Positions 1-7,424 of a stretch of DNA of 15,906 nt are shown here, piece by piece; positions within the stretch are counted from its first letter, which is position 1, and the number at the start of each line of letters is the position of its first letter. Made by a program: the position numbers and the translations under genes. The notes beneath the pieces were generated by a model that worked only from the letters and a program-made list of their open reading frames with translations, was not told the DNA's origin and searched no databases. Source of the DNA: Solirubrobacteraceae bacterium. GTDB lineage: Bacteria > Actinomycetota > Thermoleophilia > Solirubrobacterales > Solirubrobacteraceae. The stretch lies in contig JANJUA010000304.1 of NCBI GenBank assembly GCA_024710825.1, positions 1 to 15,906 of the forward strand, given 5' to 3'.

Positions 1-468
1 GCGCTCGACGCCGCCACCCGCGTGGCGCTCGCCGCCGGCCTGCGACCCGTCGAGGTCTCAGACGACGACCGCGCCGCCTACCACGCCGCCGCCTCGATCG
101 CCTCGAACTTCCTCGTCACGCTCGAGGGCGCCGCCGAGCGCCTGGCCGCCACCGCCGGGGTCGACCGCGCCGCGCTCGCGCCGCTCGTCCGCGCCGCCGT
201 CGAGAACTGGGCCGAGCTGGGCGCCGAGCGGGCGCTCACCGGCCCCATCGCCCGCGGGGACGAGGCCACGGTGCGGCGCCAGCGCGCGGCGCTCGAGCAC
301 CGCGCGCCGGAGCTGGTCGCGCTCTTCGACGCCCTGGCCGCCGCGACCCGCGAGCTGGCCGCACGCCCCGCCAAGCGCGAGGCCGACCGACCCGACCGCG
401 AAGCGGATCGCCCCGCGACCGGCGAAGCCGAACGGTCCGACCGCGCACACGTGGAGGCGCTCGCATGA
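1..468 (+). CDS. Rossmann-like DUF2520-domain protein, C-terminal part (5' end outside window)
   Basis: The frame is open from base 1 to the TGA at 466-468, so only the last 155 residues are visible. Residues around 73-120 of the DNA ([15 protein letters not shown]) are typical of the helical C-terminal DUF2520 domain that follows a Rossmann NAD(P)-binding domain; that N-terminal domain lies left of the window. A charged tail ([14 protein letters not shown], with a short repeat) ends the protein. The fold is shared with ketopantoate reductase and pyrroline-5-carboxylate reductase. The gene overlaps panC by four bases (ATGA), so it is almost certainly in one operon with panC, panD and panB. 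Since no panE is seen, it could supply the ketopantoate reductase step, as reported for the alternative enzyme PanG in Francisella. That assignment is inference; the family call itself is fairly sure. Confidence 0.8.
   Translation, partial: ALDAATRVALAAGLRPVEVSDDDRAAYHAAASIASNFLVTLEGAAERLAATAGVDRAALAPLVRAAVENWAELGAERALTGPIARGDEATVRRQRAALEHRAPELVALFDALAAATRELAARPAKREADRPDREADRPATGEAERSDRAHVEALA
453..457 (+). promoter_or_regulatory. Ribosome binding site of panC
   Basis: GGAGG lies seven bases before the ATG at 465 and inside the end of the preceding gene. It fixes the panC start and supports translational coupling through the ATGA overlap. Confidence 0.75.
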
Positions 469-1316
469 GGACCGTCCGCAGCGTCGCGGACCTGCGCGCC
501 GCGCTCGCCGGCCCCCGCCGCGACGGCCGCACGATCGGCCTCGTCCCCACCATGGGCGCCCTGCATCAGGGCCACCTGTCGCTCGTCCGCCGCGCCCGAG
601 CCGACACCGACGTCGTCGTCGTGAGCCTGTTCGTCAACCCCGCCCAGTTCGCCCCGACCGAGGATCTCGCCGCCTACCCGCGCGACGAGGCCCGCGACGC
701 CGAGCTCGCCGAGAAGGCCGGCGCCGACCTGCTGTTCGCCCCTCCGGTCGACGAGGTCTACCCACCCGGCTTCGCCACCACCGTCCGCGTGGGCGGCGTC
801 TCCGAGCCGCTCGAGGGCGCCCAGCGCGGCGCGAGCCACTTCGACGGAGTGGCCACCGTCGTCACCAAGCTGCTGAACATGGCCGGCCCCGACGTCGCCT
901 ACTTCGGGCAGAAGGACGCCCAGCAGGCGGCGGTCGTCCGCCGCGTCGTGCGCGACCTCGACCTGCCCGTGCGCATCGAGGTCTGCCCCACGGTCCGCGA
1001 GCCCGACGGCCTCGCCATGTCGAGCCGCAACGCGTATCTCACCGCCGACGAGCGAGCGCGCGCCGTCGCCCTCAAGCACGCGCTCGACGCCGCCCGCGCC
1101 GCCGTCGAGCAGGGCGAGCGCGACGCCGCCGCCGTCGCGAGCGCCGCCGCCGCGCCGATGCGCGCGCTCGACGTCGAGCCCGAGTACCTCGCGCTCGTCG
1201 ACCCCGAGAGCTTCCTACCGGTCGACAGCATCGACCGCGACGTCCTCGTGGCGGTCGCGGCACGCGTCGGGAAGGCCCGACTGATCGACAACGCAACCAT
1301 CCGGAGAGCCCGCTGA
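465..1316 (+). CDS. panC: Pantothenate synthetase (pantoate--beta-alanine ligase)
   Basis: A cytoplasmic ligase that activates pantoate with ATP to pantoyl-adenylate and joins it to beta-alanine, the last step of pantothenate synthesis. The 283-residue length is normal for PanC. The nucleotidyltransferase HIGH-like signature is at residues 28-40 ([13 protein letters not shown], His34 and His37), followed by [16 protein letters not shown] and the KMSKS-like loop AMSSRN are also present, so the active site looks complete. The start is set by a GGAGG seven bases upstream. It overlaps the DUF2520 gene by four bases and panD by one base (TGATG). Its two substrates come from the neighbours: beta-alanine from PanD, and pantoate from PanB followed by a ketopantoate reductase. 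Confidence 0.97.
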   Translation: MRTVRSVADLRAALAGPRRDGRTIGLVPTMGALHQGHLSLVRRARADTDVVVVSLFVNPAQFAPTEDLAAYPRDEARDAELAEKAGADLLFAPPVDEVYPPGFATTVRVGGVSEPLEGAQRGASHFDGVATVVTKLLNMAGPDVAYFGQKDAQQAAVVRRVVRDLDLPVRIEVCPTVREPDGLAMSSRNAYLTADERARAVALKHALDAARAAVEQGERDAAAVASAAAAPMRALDVEPEYLALVDPESFLPVDSIDRDVLVAVAARVGKARLIDNATIRRAR

Positions 1317-1699
1317 TGCAGCGAACCATGCTCAAGTCGAAGATCCACCGTGCCACGGTCACCGACTGCGACCTGCACTACGTGGGCTCGATCACCATCG
1401 ACCCCGACCTCCTCGAGGCCGCCGACATCATGGAGCACGAGCAGGTCCACGTCGTCGACGTCGACAACGGGGCCCGCTTCGAGACCTACACGATCGCCGG
1501 CGAGCGCGGCTCGGGGGCGATCAAGGTCAACGGCGCCGCCGCGCGCCTCGTCCATCGCGGCGACACGATCATCGTCATCTCCTACGGCCAGTACGACCGT
1601 GCGGAGATCGAGCACTACGAGCCGCGCGTGGTGCACGTCAAGGCAGGCAGCAACGAGATCATCGATATCGATGCCGAGGTCGCGACCCTCCTCAGCTGA
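1316..1699 (+). CDS. panD: Aspartate 1-decarboxylase proenzyme
   Basis: Makes beta-alanine from L-aspartate using a pyruvoyl group. The 127-residue length matches the family. The self-processing site is visible as Gly24-Ser25 in [11 protein letters not shown]; cleavage would give a beta chain (1-24) and an alpha chain whose Ser25 becomes the pyruvoyl cofactor. Lys9, Tyr58 and the [17 protein letters not shown] segment line up with the active site and core of the E. coli enzyme. GGAGAG lies seven bases before the ATG, and the start overlaps the panC stop by one base. Actinobacterial PanD can need no separate maturation factor; nothing here tests that. Confidence 0.97.
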   Translation: MQRTMLKSKIHRATVTDCDLHYVGSITIDPDLLEAADIMEHEQVHVVDVDNGARFETYTIAGERGSGAIKVNGAAARLVHRGDTIIVISYGQYDRAEIEHYEPRVVHVKAGSNEIIDIDAEVATLLS

Positions 1700-1714
1700 G
1701 GGCGCGAACCACCC

Positions 1715-1720
1715 AAGGAG
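1715..1720 (+). promoter_or_regulatory. Ribosome binding site of panB
   Basis: AAGGAG lies seven bases before the ATG at 1728. It decides the start: the frame is open further upstream, across panD, but that stretch is a shadow of panD and has no protein-like composition. Confidence 0.8.
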
Positions 1721-1727
1721 CAGCGCC

Positions 1728-2612
1728 ATGTCAGCAGCACCCCAGATCCTCGACCACCCCACGACCCTCCCCATGACCCTCCCCCGGCTCGCCGAGAAGC
1801 GGCGCCTGGGCGAGCCCATCGTCATGGTCACCGCCTACGACTACCCCTCCGCTCAGGTGGCCGAGGCCGCCGGCGTCGACATGGTCCTCGTCGGCGACTC
1901 GGGCGCCATGACCGTGCTCGGCTACCCCTCCACCGTGCCGGTCTCGGTCGACGAGATGCTCATGCTGACGGCCGCGGTGCGGCGCGGGCTGCGCTCGCCG
2001 TTGCTCGTCGCCGACCTCCCCTTCGGCTCCTACGAGGCGTCCGACGAGCTGGCCATCGCCACCGCGCAGCGCTTCGTCAAGGAGGGCGGCGCGGACGCCG
2101 TCAAGCTCGAGGGCGGGGGCGCCATGGCCGCCCGCGCGCGGGCGATCGTGAGCGCGGGGATCCCCGTGATGGCCCACGTCGGCCTGACGCCGCAGACCTC
2201 GACGGCGCTCGGCGGATACAAGGCGCAGGGCCGCACCTCCGACGCGGCGCTGAAGGTCGCCCGCGAGGCGATCGAGCTCCAGGAGGCCGGCTGCTTCTCG
2301 ATCGTCTGGGAGGCGATCCCGGCGGCGGTGGCCGAGGAGCTCATGGCCCGCATGGAGATCCCGGTGATCGGCATCGGAGCCGGCCCCCGGACCGACGGTC
2401 AGGTGCTGGTCTTCCACGACCTGCTCGGCATCTACGACGGGCACGCGCCGCGCTTCGCCAAGCGCTACGCGCACCTGAAGGGCGAGATGGTCGAGGCCGT
2501 GAGCCACTACGCCGACGAGGTCCGCCAGGGCCTGTTCCCCGCGGCGGAGCACACGTACTCGATCGATCCGGGCGAGCTCGCCGAGTTCCGGGAGCGCCTG
2601 CAAGCGACGTAG
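1728..2612 (+). CDS. panB: 3-methyl-2-oxobutanoate hydroxymethyltransferase (ketopantoate synthase)
   Basis: Transfers a hydroxymethyl group from 5,10-methylene-tetrahydrofolate to 2-oxoisovalerate, the first committed step to pantothenate. The protein is a 294-residue TIM barrel, about 30 residues longer than E. coli PanB. Metal and substrate residues are visible: GDS at 56-58 (Asp57), Asp96 in VADLPFGSYEA, Lys126 and Glu128 in VKLEGG, and Glu195 in FSIVWEAIP. MAHVGLTPQT, GGYKAQGR and VIGIGAGPRTDGQVLVFHD are family signatures. It is the last gene of the operon, 28 bases after panD, with its own AAGGAG, and a hairpin follows the stop immediately. Confidence 0.97.
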   Translation: MSAAPQILDHPTTLPMTLPRLAEKRRLGEPIVMVTAYDYPSAQVAEAAGVDMVLVGDSGAMTVLGYPSTVPVSVDEMLMLTAAVRRGLRSPLLVADLPFGSYEASDELAIATAQRFVKEGGADAVKLEGGGAMAARARAIVSAGIPVMAHVGLTPQTSTALGGYKAQGRTSDAALKVAREAIELQEAGCFSIVWEAIPAAVAEELMARMEIPVIGIGAGPRTDGQVLVFHDLLGIYDGHAPRFAKRYAHLKGEMVEAVSHYADEVRQGLFPAAEHTYSIDPGELAEFRERLQAT

Positions 2613-2636
2613 CGGGGTTCCGTAACCCCGTTCTCT
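2613..2636 (+). terminator. Probable intrinsic terminator of the pantothenate operon
   Basis: Immediately after the panB stop, a perfect seven-base stem CGGGGTT / AACCCCG (2613-2619 and 2624-2630) encloses a CCGT loop. It is followed by TTCTCT, a weak pyrimidine-rich tract rather than a long T run. Position and symmetry favour a terminator. Confidence 0.65.
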
Positions 2637-2639
2637 CCG

Positions 2640-2668
2640 TTGCGATAGCACGCTGGGCGGGGTAGCGC
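2640..2668 (+). promoter_or_regulatory. Weak candidate promoter of the lytic transglycosylase gene
   Basis: TTGCGA (2640-2645) and TAGCGC (2663-2668) are 17 bases apart and end eight bases before the ATG at 2677. The first box fits the -35 consensus at four of six positions; the second fits the -10 poorly. TAGCGCTA (2663-2670) is also an eight-base palindrome. No Shine-Dalgarno sequence at normal spacing is seen, so the mRNA may be nearly leaderless. Confidence 0.3.
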
Positions 2669-2676
2669 TATAGGAC

Positions 2677-3585
2677 ATGCGTCCAACTGCGTTGCTCCTC
2701 CCGTGTGCGGTCCTCGGCGCCCTCGTGGCCCCCGCGGCCGCCTCGGCCGCCGTCGCCCACACCGTCGCGCCCGGCGAGACCCTGTGGTCGCTCGCCGCGG
2801 CCCAGAACATGACGACCCGCGCCTTCGCCGCCGCCAACGGCCTGTCGGAGGACCACCGGATCGTCGCCGGGACGACGATCCAGATCCCCTCCGTCGACGA
2901 GGCGGCGGTCGCGCTGCAGTCGTCGCCGACCGCTCCGGCGCCGCAGGCGAGCGCCGCGCCGGAGCCGCTCGGCGCCTACACCGTCCGCCTGGGCGACACG
3001 CTCAGCGGCCTCGCCGCCCAGTCCGGGGTCTCCGTCGCCCAGATGGCCTACATGAACGGCCTGGACCCGAACGGCGTCCTCGTCGAGGGCACGGTCATCA
3101 AGCTGCCGACCGGTGCGCCCGCCCCGGCGGCGTCCTCGCAGCCCGCGCCCGCGCCGGTCGTGGCCCAGGCCGACCCGGCGCCCACCCCGGGCCACGTCAC
3201 GTCCGACCAGATCGCCGAGGTCGCCTCGCGCAACGGCGTCGACCCCGCGCTCGCCGCCGCGATCGGCTGGCAGGAGTCCGGCTTCAACAACGCGATGGTC
3301 TCCTCGGCGAACGCGCGCGGCGTCATGCAGGTCATGCCCGGCACCTGGGACTGGGTGCAGCAGAACCTCGCCGCCCGCCAGCTCGACCCGAGCAACCCGA
3401 TCGACAACGTCGGCGCGGGCGTGCTCTACCTCGGCCGGATGCTCCAGGAGACCGGCGGCGACCACGCGATGGCCGCGGCCGGCTACTACCAGGGGCTCGC
3501 CTCCGTCCGACGGATCGGCATGCTGCCGGAGACCGAGCGCTACGTGGCGAACGTCCTGGCGCTGAAGTCCCGCTTCGGGGGCTGA
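2677..3585 (+). CDS. Secreted lytic transglycosylase with two LysM domains
   Basis: A 302-residue exported cell-wall enzyme predicted to cleave the MurNAc-GlcNAc bond of peptidoglycan. Residues 1-24 or 1-27 form a signal peptide (short basic start, hydrophobic stretch, AxA sites in ASAAVA). Two LysM peptidoglycan-binding modules follow at about 28-71 (HTVAPGETLWSLA...) and 101-144 (YTVRLGDTLSGLA...), then an Ala/Pro linker at 146-172. An SLT goose-lysozyme-like domain (about 183-300) has catalytic Glu200 in GWQESGFN, then ARGVMQVMPGTW and AAAGYYQG. It stands alone: a terminator precedes it and a convergent gene ends 20 bases beyond it. A role in wall remodelling or spore/resting-cell activation is inference. 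Confidence 0.93.
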   Translation: MRPTALLLPCAVLGALVAPAAASAAVAHTVAPGETLWSLAAAQNMTTRAFAAANGLSEDHRIVAGTTIQIPSVDEAAVALQSSPTAPAPQASAAPEPLGAYTVRLGDTLSGLAAQSGVSVAQMAYMNGLDPNGVLVEGTVIKLPTGAPAPAASSQPAPAPVVAQADPAPTPGHVTSDQIAEVASRNGVDPALAAAIGWQESGFNNAMVSSANARGVMQVMPGTWDWVQQNLAARQLDPSNPIDNVGAGVLYLGRMLQETGGDHAMAAAGYYQGLASVRRIGMLPETERYVANVLALKSRFGG

Positions 3586-3605
3586 CCGCAGCGACTCGAC
3601 CGCCG

Positions 3606-4181
3606 TTAGTACTCGATCGTGCGCAGCACCCTGGCCGGGGCGCCGGCGGCGATCGAGTACGGCGGGATGTCGGTCGTGACGACGCTGTTGGCGCCGATCA
3701 CGCAGCGCTCGCCGATTGTCACGCCGCTCGTGACGACGACGTGCGCGCCGCACCAGACGTTGTCGCCGATCCGCGTCGGCCCCTTCGTCGTGAAGCCCTG
3801 CCACGGCACGGGCCGGTCGGGGTCGTCGAAGCGGTGGTTGGCGTCCGTGACGAAGCAGCCGTTGGCGAGCATGCAGTGCGCGCCGATCTCCACCAGCTCG
3901 ACCGCCGCGACCATCACGCCGATGTTCAAGAACGAGCCGGCGCCGATGCGGATCCGCGCCGGGGCGGGCGCGGTGAGCCAGACGTTCGGCTCGAGCACGA
4001 CGTCGCGTCCCAGCTCGAGGCGGCCCTCCGCGAAGGCCTCCAGGAGGTTCCCGTGAACCGGCCAGCGGACGAAGGCGCCGCGCCGCAGCGCGTGGGCGTG
4101 GATCCGGGCGCGGTTCCACGGCAGGCTGTTGCGCTCGTACCAGCGCCACTTCCGCAGCCAGATCCGGGCGCGCTCGTCCAC
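3606..4181 (-). CDS. Hexapeptide-repeat (left-handed beta-helix) O-acetyltransferase
   Basis: A 191-residue acyltransferase of the maltose/galactoside/serine acetyltransferase (LbH) type, probably using acetyl-CoA and acting as a trimer. Hexapeptide turns run from about residue 56 to 172 (LELGRDVVLEPNVWL, RIGAGSFLNIGVMV, VEIGAHCMLANGC, RIGDNVWCGAHVVVTSGVTIGERCVIGANSVVTTDI). The catalytic His is probably His116 in TDANHRF, and the typical ending PPYSIAAGAPARVLRTI is present. The basic, Trp-rich N-terminus (RIWLRKWRWYERN) is unusual and might touch membrane or a large acceptor. The GTG start at 4181 is the only one available, because an in-frame stop lies 16 bases upstream; no clear ribosome site is seen. 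It is the last gene of a three-gene unit, 15 bases after the zinc-ribbon gene. The acceptor is unknown. Confidence 0.88.
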   Translation of the reverse strand: MDERARIWLRKWRWYERNSLPWNRARIHAHALRRGAFVRWPVHGNLLEAFAEGRLELGRDVVLEPNVWLTAPAPARIRIGAGSFLNIGVMVAAVELVEIGAHCMLANGCFVTDANHRFDDPDRPVPWQGFTTKGPTRIGDNVWCGAHVVVTSGVTIGERCVIGANSVVTTDIPPYSIAAGAPARVLRTIEY

Positions 4182-4196
4182 GAGCGCCGCATCATG

Positions 4197-4448
4197 TCAG
4201 TGGTGGCGCAGGACCGTCGACATGCCCCGCCACGGCGGGCGCAGCTCGAGGCGCAGCTCCTGCTCGAGGTCGAGCGCGACCGTCCACGTCGTCTCGCAGC
4301 CTGCGCACCGGCAGAGGACGGTGGCGCCGTCCGGCCCGTGGTCGACCGTGGCGGCGCTCGGCTCGCGGAGGCACAGCGAGCAGGCGAAGCTCGCCCGCAC
4401 CAGGGGGTCCGGGTCGTTCGGGCGGAAGCGGGCGGCCTCGATGACCAT
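4197..4448 (-). CDS. Small protein with two CxxC-type pairs, putative zinc ribbon
   Basis: An 83-residue protein I cannot assign to a named family. Two cysteine pairs are visible, CSLC (residues 23-26) and CRCAGC (46-51), separated by 19 residues. This is the layout of a zinc ribbon, with a Trp-containing strand (CETTWTVALDLEQELRLELRPPW) after the second pair. The ATG lies five bases after the stop of the reductase gene and the stop is 15 bases before the acetyltransferase start, so co-transcription and coupling are likely. A zinc-stabilised accessory protein is a guess. The coding call rests on the tight spacing and the ordered cysteines; no strong ribosome site is present. Confidence 0.7.
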   Translation of the reverse strand: MVIEAARFRPNDPDPLVRASFACSLCLREPSAATVDHGPDGATVLCRCAGCETTWTVALDLEQELRLELRPPWRGMSTVLRHH

Positions 4449-4453
4449 GGCGC

Positions 4454-5539
4454 TCAGGCCGCCTCGACCAGGACGTGCTCGGCGCGGGCGTGGGCAGCGG
4501 CCTCGCGCGTGGTGCCGGCGCGCCCCCAACGGGTCGCCTCGGCGTAGTCCATGAGCCGGGCGAACAGCGCGTCGAGCGGCTCCGAGGAGATGCCGTGCGG
4601 CTCGAGCAGCGCCCGGGAGGCGGTGTCGTCGAAGCGCGTGCGGACGTCGAAGTACGGGACGAGCGCGTCGGTGCCGGCGCCGCGCGGCGCCGCGGTGATC
4701 GCCGCTCGCGGCTGGGCGAAGCGCTCCTGGGCGAGGCGCAGGACGTCGGCGACGGTCGCGGCGCGCTCGCCGGCGACCAGGTGGTACGTGTTGCCGGGCG
4801 CCTCGGGGGCGTCGAGCAGCTGGAGCAGCGACGCGGCGACGTAGTCGAGCGGGACGACGTCGACGACGCCGTCGGCGACGGCCGCCACCGTGTCGAGCAG
4901 GCCGAGCGCGTACGCGCGCAGCGGCAGGTAGAGCGCGCTGAACGCGGGCGTCCAGCCCGTCGTCGAGTCGCCGACGACGATGCTGGGGCGGGCGATCGCG
5001 ACGGGCAGCCCCGAGCCGACGACGAGCCGCTCGCCGAGGTGCTTGCTCTGCTCGTAGGTGTTGCGGAAGCTCTGACCCAGCGCGAGGTCGGTCTCGCGGA
5101 AGACGCCGTCGTGGCGCCCCGCGACGAAGGCGGTCGACACGTGGACGACGCGATCGAGGTCGTCGAGGTCGTTGGCGAGCTCGAGCACGCGCTGGCTGCC
5201 CAGGGCGTTGATCGAGAGCGCGTCGGGAAGCGTCTGGTCGAAGCCGACCGCAGCGGCGCAGTGCACGATCCGGTCGGCGCGCGAGCGGATCTCGCGGCGG
5301 TCGGTGCGCGTCAGGCCGAGGGCCGGCTCCGTCACGTCCGCCGCGAACGCGGTGACGCGGTGGGCGCGGGGCTCGTCCCACAGGCGCGCGAGGGTCGCCT
5401 CCAGGCGCCCCTGGGCGTCCGCGCGGTCCTGGGCGCGCAGCAGGACGATGACCTCCTCCTCGCGCTCGACGAGTCGGGCCAGCACCTCCATCCCGACGAC
5501 TCCGGTGGCTCCGGTCAGGACGATGGCGGACTCGCTCAT
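4454..5539 (-). CDS. Thioester-reductase-like NAD(P)-dependent dehydrogenase (extended SDR, NAD-binding 4)
   Basis: A 361-residue Rossmann protein. The nucleotide-binding motif GATGVVG is at residues 10-16. A catalytic Ser/Tyr/Lys set is visible as Ser135 (VVHVSTAFVAG), Tyr162 and Lys166 (TYEQSKHLGE), and the family stretch ARPSIVVGDSTTGW follows. This matches the reductase domain that releases fatty-acyl or peptidyl thioesters (fatty acyl-CoA reductase / carboxylic acid reductase type), but here it stands alone without adenylation or carrier domains. I chose ATG 5539 because GGGAG lies nine bases upstream and it begins directly before the first strand; an in-frame start 36 bases earlier is less likely. 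It heads the unit with the zinc-ribbon and acetyltransferase genes. A role in lipid or polar head-group modification is inference. Confidence 0.85.
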   Translation of the reverse strand: MSESAIVLTGATGVVGMEVLARLVEREEEVIVLLRAQDRADAQGRLEATLARLWDEPRAHRVTAFAADVTEPALGLTRTDRREIRSRADRIVHCAAAVGFDQTLPDALSINALGSQRVLELANDLDDLDRVVHVSTAFVAGRHDGVFRETDLALGQSFRNTYEQSKHLGERLVVGSGLPVAIARPSIVVGDSTTGWTPAFSALYLPLRAYALGLLDTVAAVADGVVDVVPLDYVAASLLQLLDAPEAPGNTYHLVAGERAATVADVLRLAQERFAQPRAAITAAPRGAGTDALVPYFDVRTRFDDTASRALLEPHGISSEPLDALFARLMDYAEATRWGRAGTTREAAAHARAEHVLVEAA

Positions 5540-5580
5540 GCCACCAGGCTCCCGCGACGGCCGGCCCACCGCCACCGCAA

Positions 5581-5596
5581 CCCCCCGCCCGGGGGG
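5581..5596. promoter_or_regulatory. C6-N4-G6 inverted repeat upstream of the reductase gene
   Basis: CCCCCC-GCCC-GGGGGG lies directly after the response-regulator stop and 41 bases before the reductase ATG on the - strand. It has exactly the geometry of the repeat at 7425-7440. It could be an operator of the neighbouring response regulator. On the - strand it could instead be a terminator, but the bases after it (TTGCGG) are not T-rich. Confidence 0.5.
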
Positions 5597-5597
5597 A

Positions 5598-6239
5598 TCA
5601 GTCCAGCAGGCCCAGGCGCTGGGAGCGCACGACCGCCTGGGCGCGGTTCTTGACCCCGAGCTTCCGGTACAGCGAGCTGGTGTGCTCCTTGACCGTGTGG
5701 TGCGACAGGAACAGGCTGGCGGCGATCTCGCGGTTGGTCGCGCCCGAGGCCATCAGGTCGAGGACCTGGCGCTCGCGCGCGGTGAGCATCGGCCCGGCCT
5801 GATCCTCCTGCGGCGGGAAGACCGCCTGGCCGAGGCCGATCGCCCGGACGGCCCGGGCGATCTCGACGGCAGGCCGGTCCTTGGAGACGAAGCCGGAGGC
5901 GCCCGCGGCGCGCGCCGTGTTGGGGGAGATGCGCCCGGCGCCGGAGATGAGCAGGACGCGCGTGGCCGGGACCGCCGCGCGCAGCCGCTCGCAGATCTCC
6001 GGGCCGGACTCCTCGCCGACGAAGAGGTCGACGAGCGCGACGTGCGGCTCGTAGCGGCGGGCGTGGGCGAGCGCCTCGCGGCCGTCGCGCGCCGCCAGGC
6101 AGCGCTCGACCCACGGCTGCTCGCCGAGCATCAGGCGCAGGCCCCAGTGGACGACGTCATGGTCGTCGACCACGAGCACCCGCAGGCGGCGCTCGTCGGC
6201 GGCGAACGGGTCGACGCCCGTCTGCGCCTCAGGCTTCAT
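5598..6239 (-). CDS. NarL/LuxR-family response regulator
   Basis: A 213-residue DNA-binding response regulator. The receiver domain (about 19-135) has the acidic pair Asp25-Asp26 (VVDDHD), phospho-acceptor Asp71 (ALVDLFV), the Thr/Ser position in LLISGAG and Lys120 in FVSKD. The LuxR-type helix-turn-helix (about 151-206) has LTARERQVLDLMASGATNREIAASLFLSHHTVKEHTSSLYRKLGV, the full signature. I chose ATG 6239, which overlaps the last 11 bases of the kinase gene. The frame extends 63 bases upstream, but that part is the kinase C-terminus read in another frame. It is translationally coupled to the kinase and is its cognate partner. Likely targets are promoters carrying the C6-N4-G6 repeats on either side, by inference. 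Confidence 0.94.
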   Translation of the reverse strand: MKPEAQTGVDPFAADERRLRVLVVDDHDVVHWGLRLMLGEQPWVERCLAARDGREALAHARRYEPHVALVDLFVGEESGPEICERLRAAVPATRVLLISGAGRISPNTARAAGASGFVSKDRPAVEIARAVRAIGLGQAVFPPQEDQAGPMLTARERQVLDLMASGATNREIAASLFLSHHTVKEHTSSLYRKLGVKNRAQAVVRSQRLGLLD

Positions 6240-7368
6240 CGTCGGGCACCACCAGGCGGACCTGCCAGCCGTCGGGCGCTCGTGAGCCGAACTCCACGAC
6301 ACCCCCGCTCTGAAGCGCCTCGAAGGCGGCCAGGCGCAGGCCCATGCCGGTCGTCGGCGGGCGGCGCCGCTGCTCCGGGACGCCGTCGTTGACGACCTCC
6401 AGCACGACCGCGCCGCCGGCGCGCCGCAGGCGCACGCCCACGCGGGTCGGCGCCGCGTGCTTGTGGGCGTTGCGGACCGCCTCGGCGAGCACGGACTGGG
6501 CCAGCGACTCCAGCCGCGGCGGGAGCGCCGCCGGGTCGCCGTCCTCGAGCACCACGCCGAGGTCGGGGTGCTCGCGGGCGAGGCGGTCCACCTCGGCGGC
6601 GAGCGTCGTCTGCGTCGGCCGCGGCGCGCGCCCCAGCGGGCGCTGGAGCGCCGCGCGCAGCTCCGTCAGGGCGGCCTGGACCTCGTCCGCCGCGCGGGTC
6701 CGCGCCTCGCGGCTCAGCTCGTGCTCGCCGGACAGCGCGAGCGAGACGCCGAACAGCCGCTGGATGACGCCGTCGTGGACCTCGCGGGCGAGGTCGATGC
6801 GCTGCTCGAGCTGGGTGGCGCGCTCGCGCTGGCGGGTGGCGATGCGGGCGACGGAGGCGAGCGCGGCGGCCTTGCCGAGCGTCCACAGCAGGTCGCGCCG
6901 GCCGTCGTCGAGGGCGGGGGCGTCCGCGGACCGGTCGCAGAGGATGACGCCGACCCAGCGGTCCGCGGCAGCCATCGGGGTGCAGACGACGTGCGTCGGC
7001 TTGAGCAGCCGGACGTACGCGGCCGGGAGCTGACGCTCGAGGTCGGCGGACATCTCGATCACCCGGTCCTCGGCGAGCGCGCGGCCGGCCAGCGGCGCGG
7101 ACTCGACGCTGAAGCGCTCGCCGGCGAACAGCTCCAGGGGGATGCCGTGGGCGCCGGCGGCGCGCACGCGCCGGACGGCCGAGTCGTAGCGGAACAGCAC
7201 CGCCCGCTGCATGTTCGCGAGGCGGCAGATGGCCTCGCACAGGCCGCGGTAGAAGGCGTCGGAGGTCTCGCTCTGGTCGCTCTGGGAGAGGACGTCGACG
7301 AAGACCTCGAGCGCGGCGACGGGCGTGCCTGGGGCGGCGGGGTGCATGCGCCGCCCATCTTCCCGCAT
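6229..7368 (-). CDS. GAF-domain sensor histidine kinase (HisKA_3 / NarX-type)
   Basis: A 379-residue kinase without membrane segments, so probably cytoplasmic. Residues about 35-178 form a GAF domain (FYRGLCEAICRLANMQRAVLFRY ... VVCTPMAAADRWVGVILCDRS), a small-ligand or redox sensor; the ligand is unknown. A dimerisation/phospho-acceptor helix follows with His198 in AREVHDGVIQRLFGVSLALSG, the HisKA_3 signature. The ATPase domain has the N-box Asn300 (AVRNAHKHA), NDG at 327-329 and GMGLRLAAFEAL at 341-352. I chose ATG 7368 because a strong GGGGGAGG precedes it (four-base gap). ATG 7347 is possible. The frame stays open 162 bases further upstream, but that segment is low-complexity Pro/Gly/Ala/Arg and covers the inverted repeat. 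Confidence 0.92.
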   Translation of the reverse strand: MREDGRRMHPAAPGTPVAALEVFVDVLSQSDQSETSDAFYRGLCEAICRLANMQRAVLFRYDSAVRRVRAAGAHGIPLELFAGERFSVESAPLAGRALAEDRVIEMSADLERQLPAAYVRLLKPTHVVCTPMAAADRWVGVILCDRSADAPALDDGRRDLLWTLGKAAALASVARIATRQRERATQLEQRIDLAREVHDGVIQRLFGVSLALSGEHELSREARTRAADEVQAALTELRAALQRPLGRAPRPTQTTLAAEVDRLAREHPDLGVVLEDGDPAALPPRLESLAQSVLAEAVRNAHKHAAPTRVGVRLRRAGGAVVLEVVNDGVPEQRRRPPTTGMGLRLAAFEALQSGGVVEFGSRAPDGWQVRLVVPDDEA

Positions 7369-7372
7369 GGCG

Positions 7373-7380
7373 CCTCCCCC
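7373..7380 (-). promoter_or_regulatory. Strong ribosome binding site deciding the kinase start
   Basis: On the - strand GGGGGAGG ends four bases before ATG 7368. It is one of the best Shine-Dalgarno sequences in the window and argues against the longer reading frame. Confidence 0.6.
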
Positions 7381-7388
7381 GGGTCCTG

Positions 7389-7410
7389 GACCGCCGCCGC
7401 GCGGCGGGTC
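7389..7410 (-). other. GC-rich hairpin in the kinase leader
   Basis: A nine-pair stem (GACC/GGTC plus GCCGC/GCGGC with one bulged G) lies between the inverted repeat at 7425-7440 and the kinase ribosome site. An adjacent short palindrome, GGTCCTGGACC, occupies 7382-7392. Together they could form a folded 5' leader. Such stems arise easily in very GC-rich DNA. Confidence 0.3.
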
Positions 7411-7424
7411 GCCCGCGGCCGCGT

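Noticed and set aside
3586..3605. Terminator between the convergent LysM and acetyltransferase genes
   Set aside because: The 20-base gap has no convincing inverted repeat.
2703..4547. Long + strand frame over the LysM gene and acetyltransferase
   Set aside because: Arg/Pro-rich composition typical of a shadow; the other frames contain a signal peptide, LysM, SLT and hexapeptide repeats.
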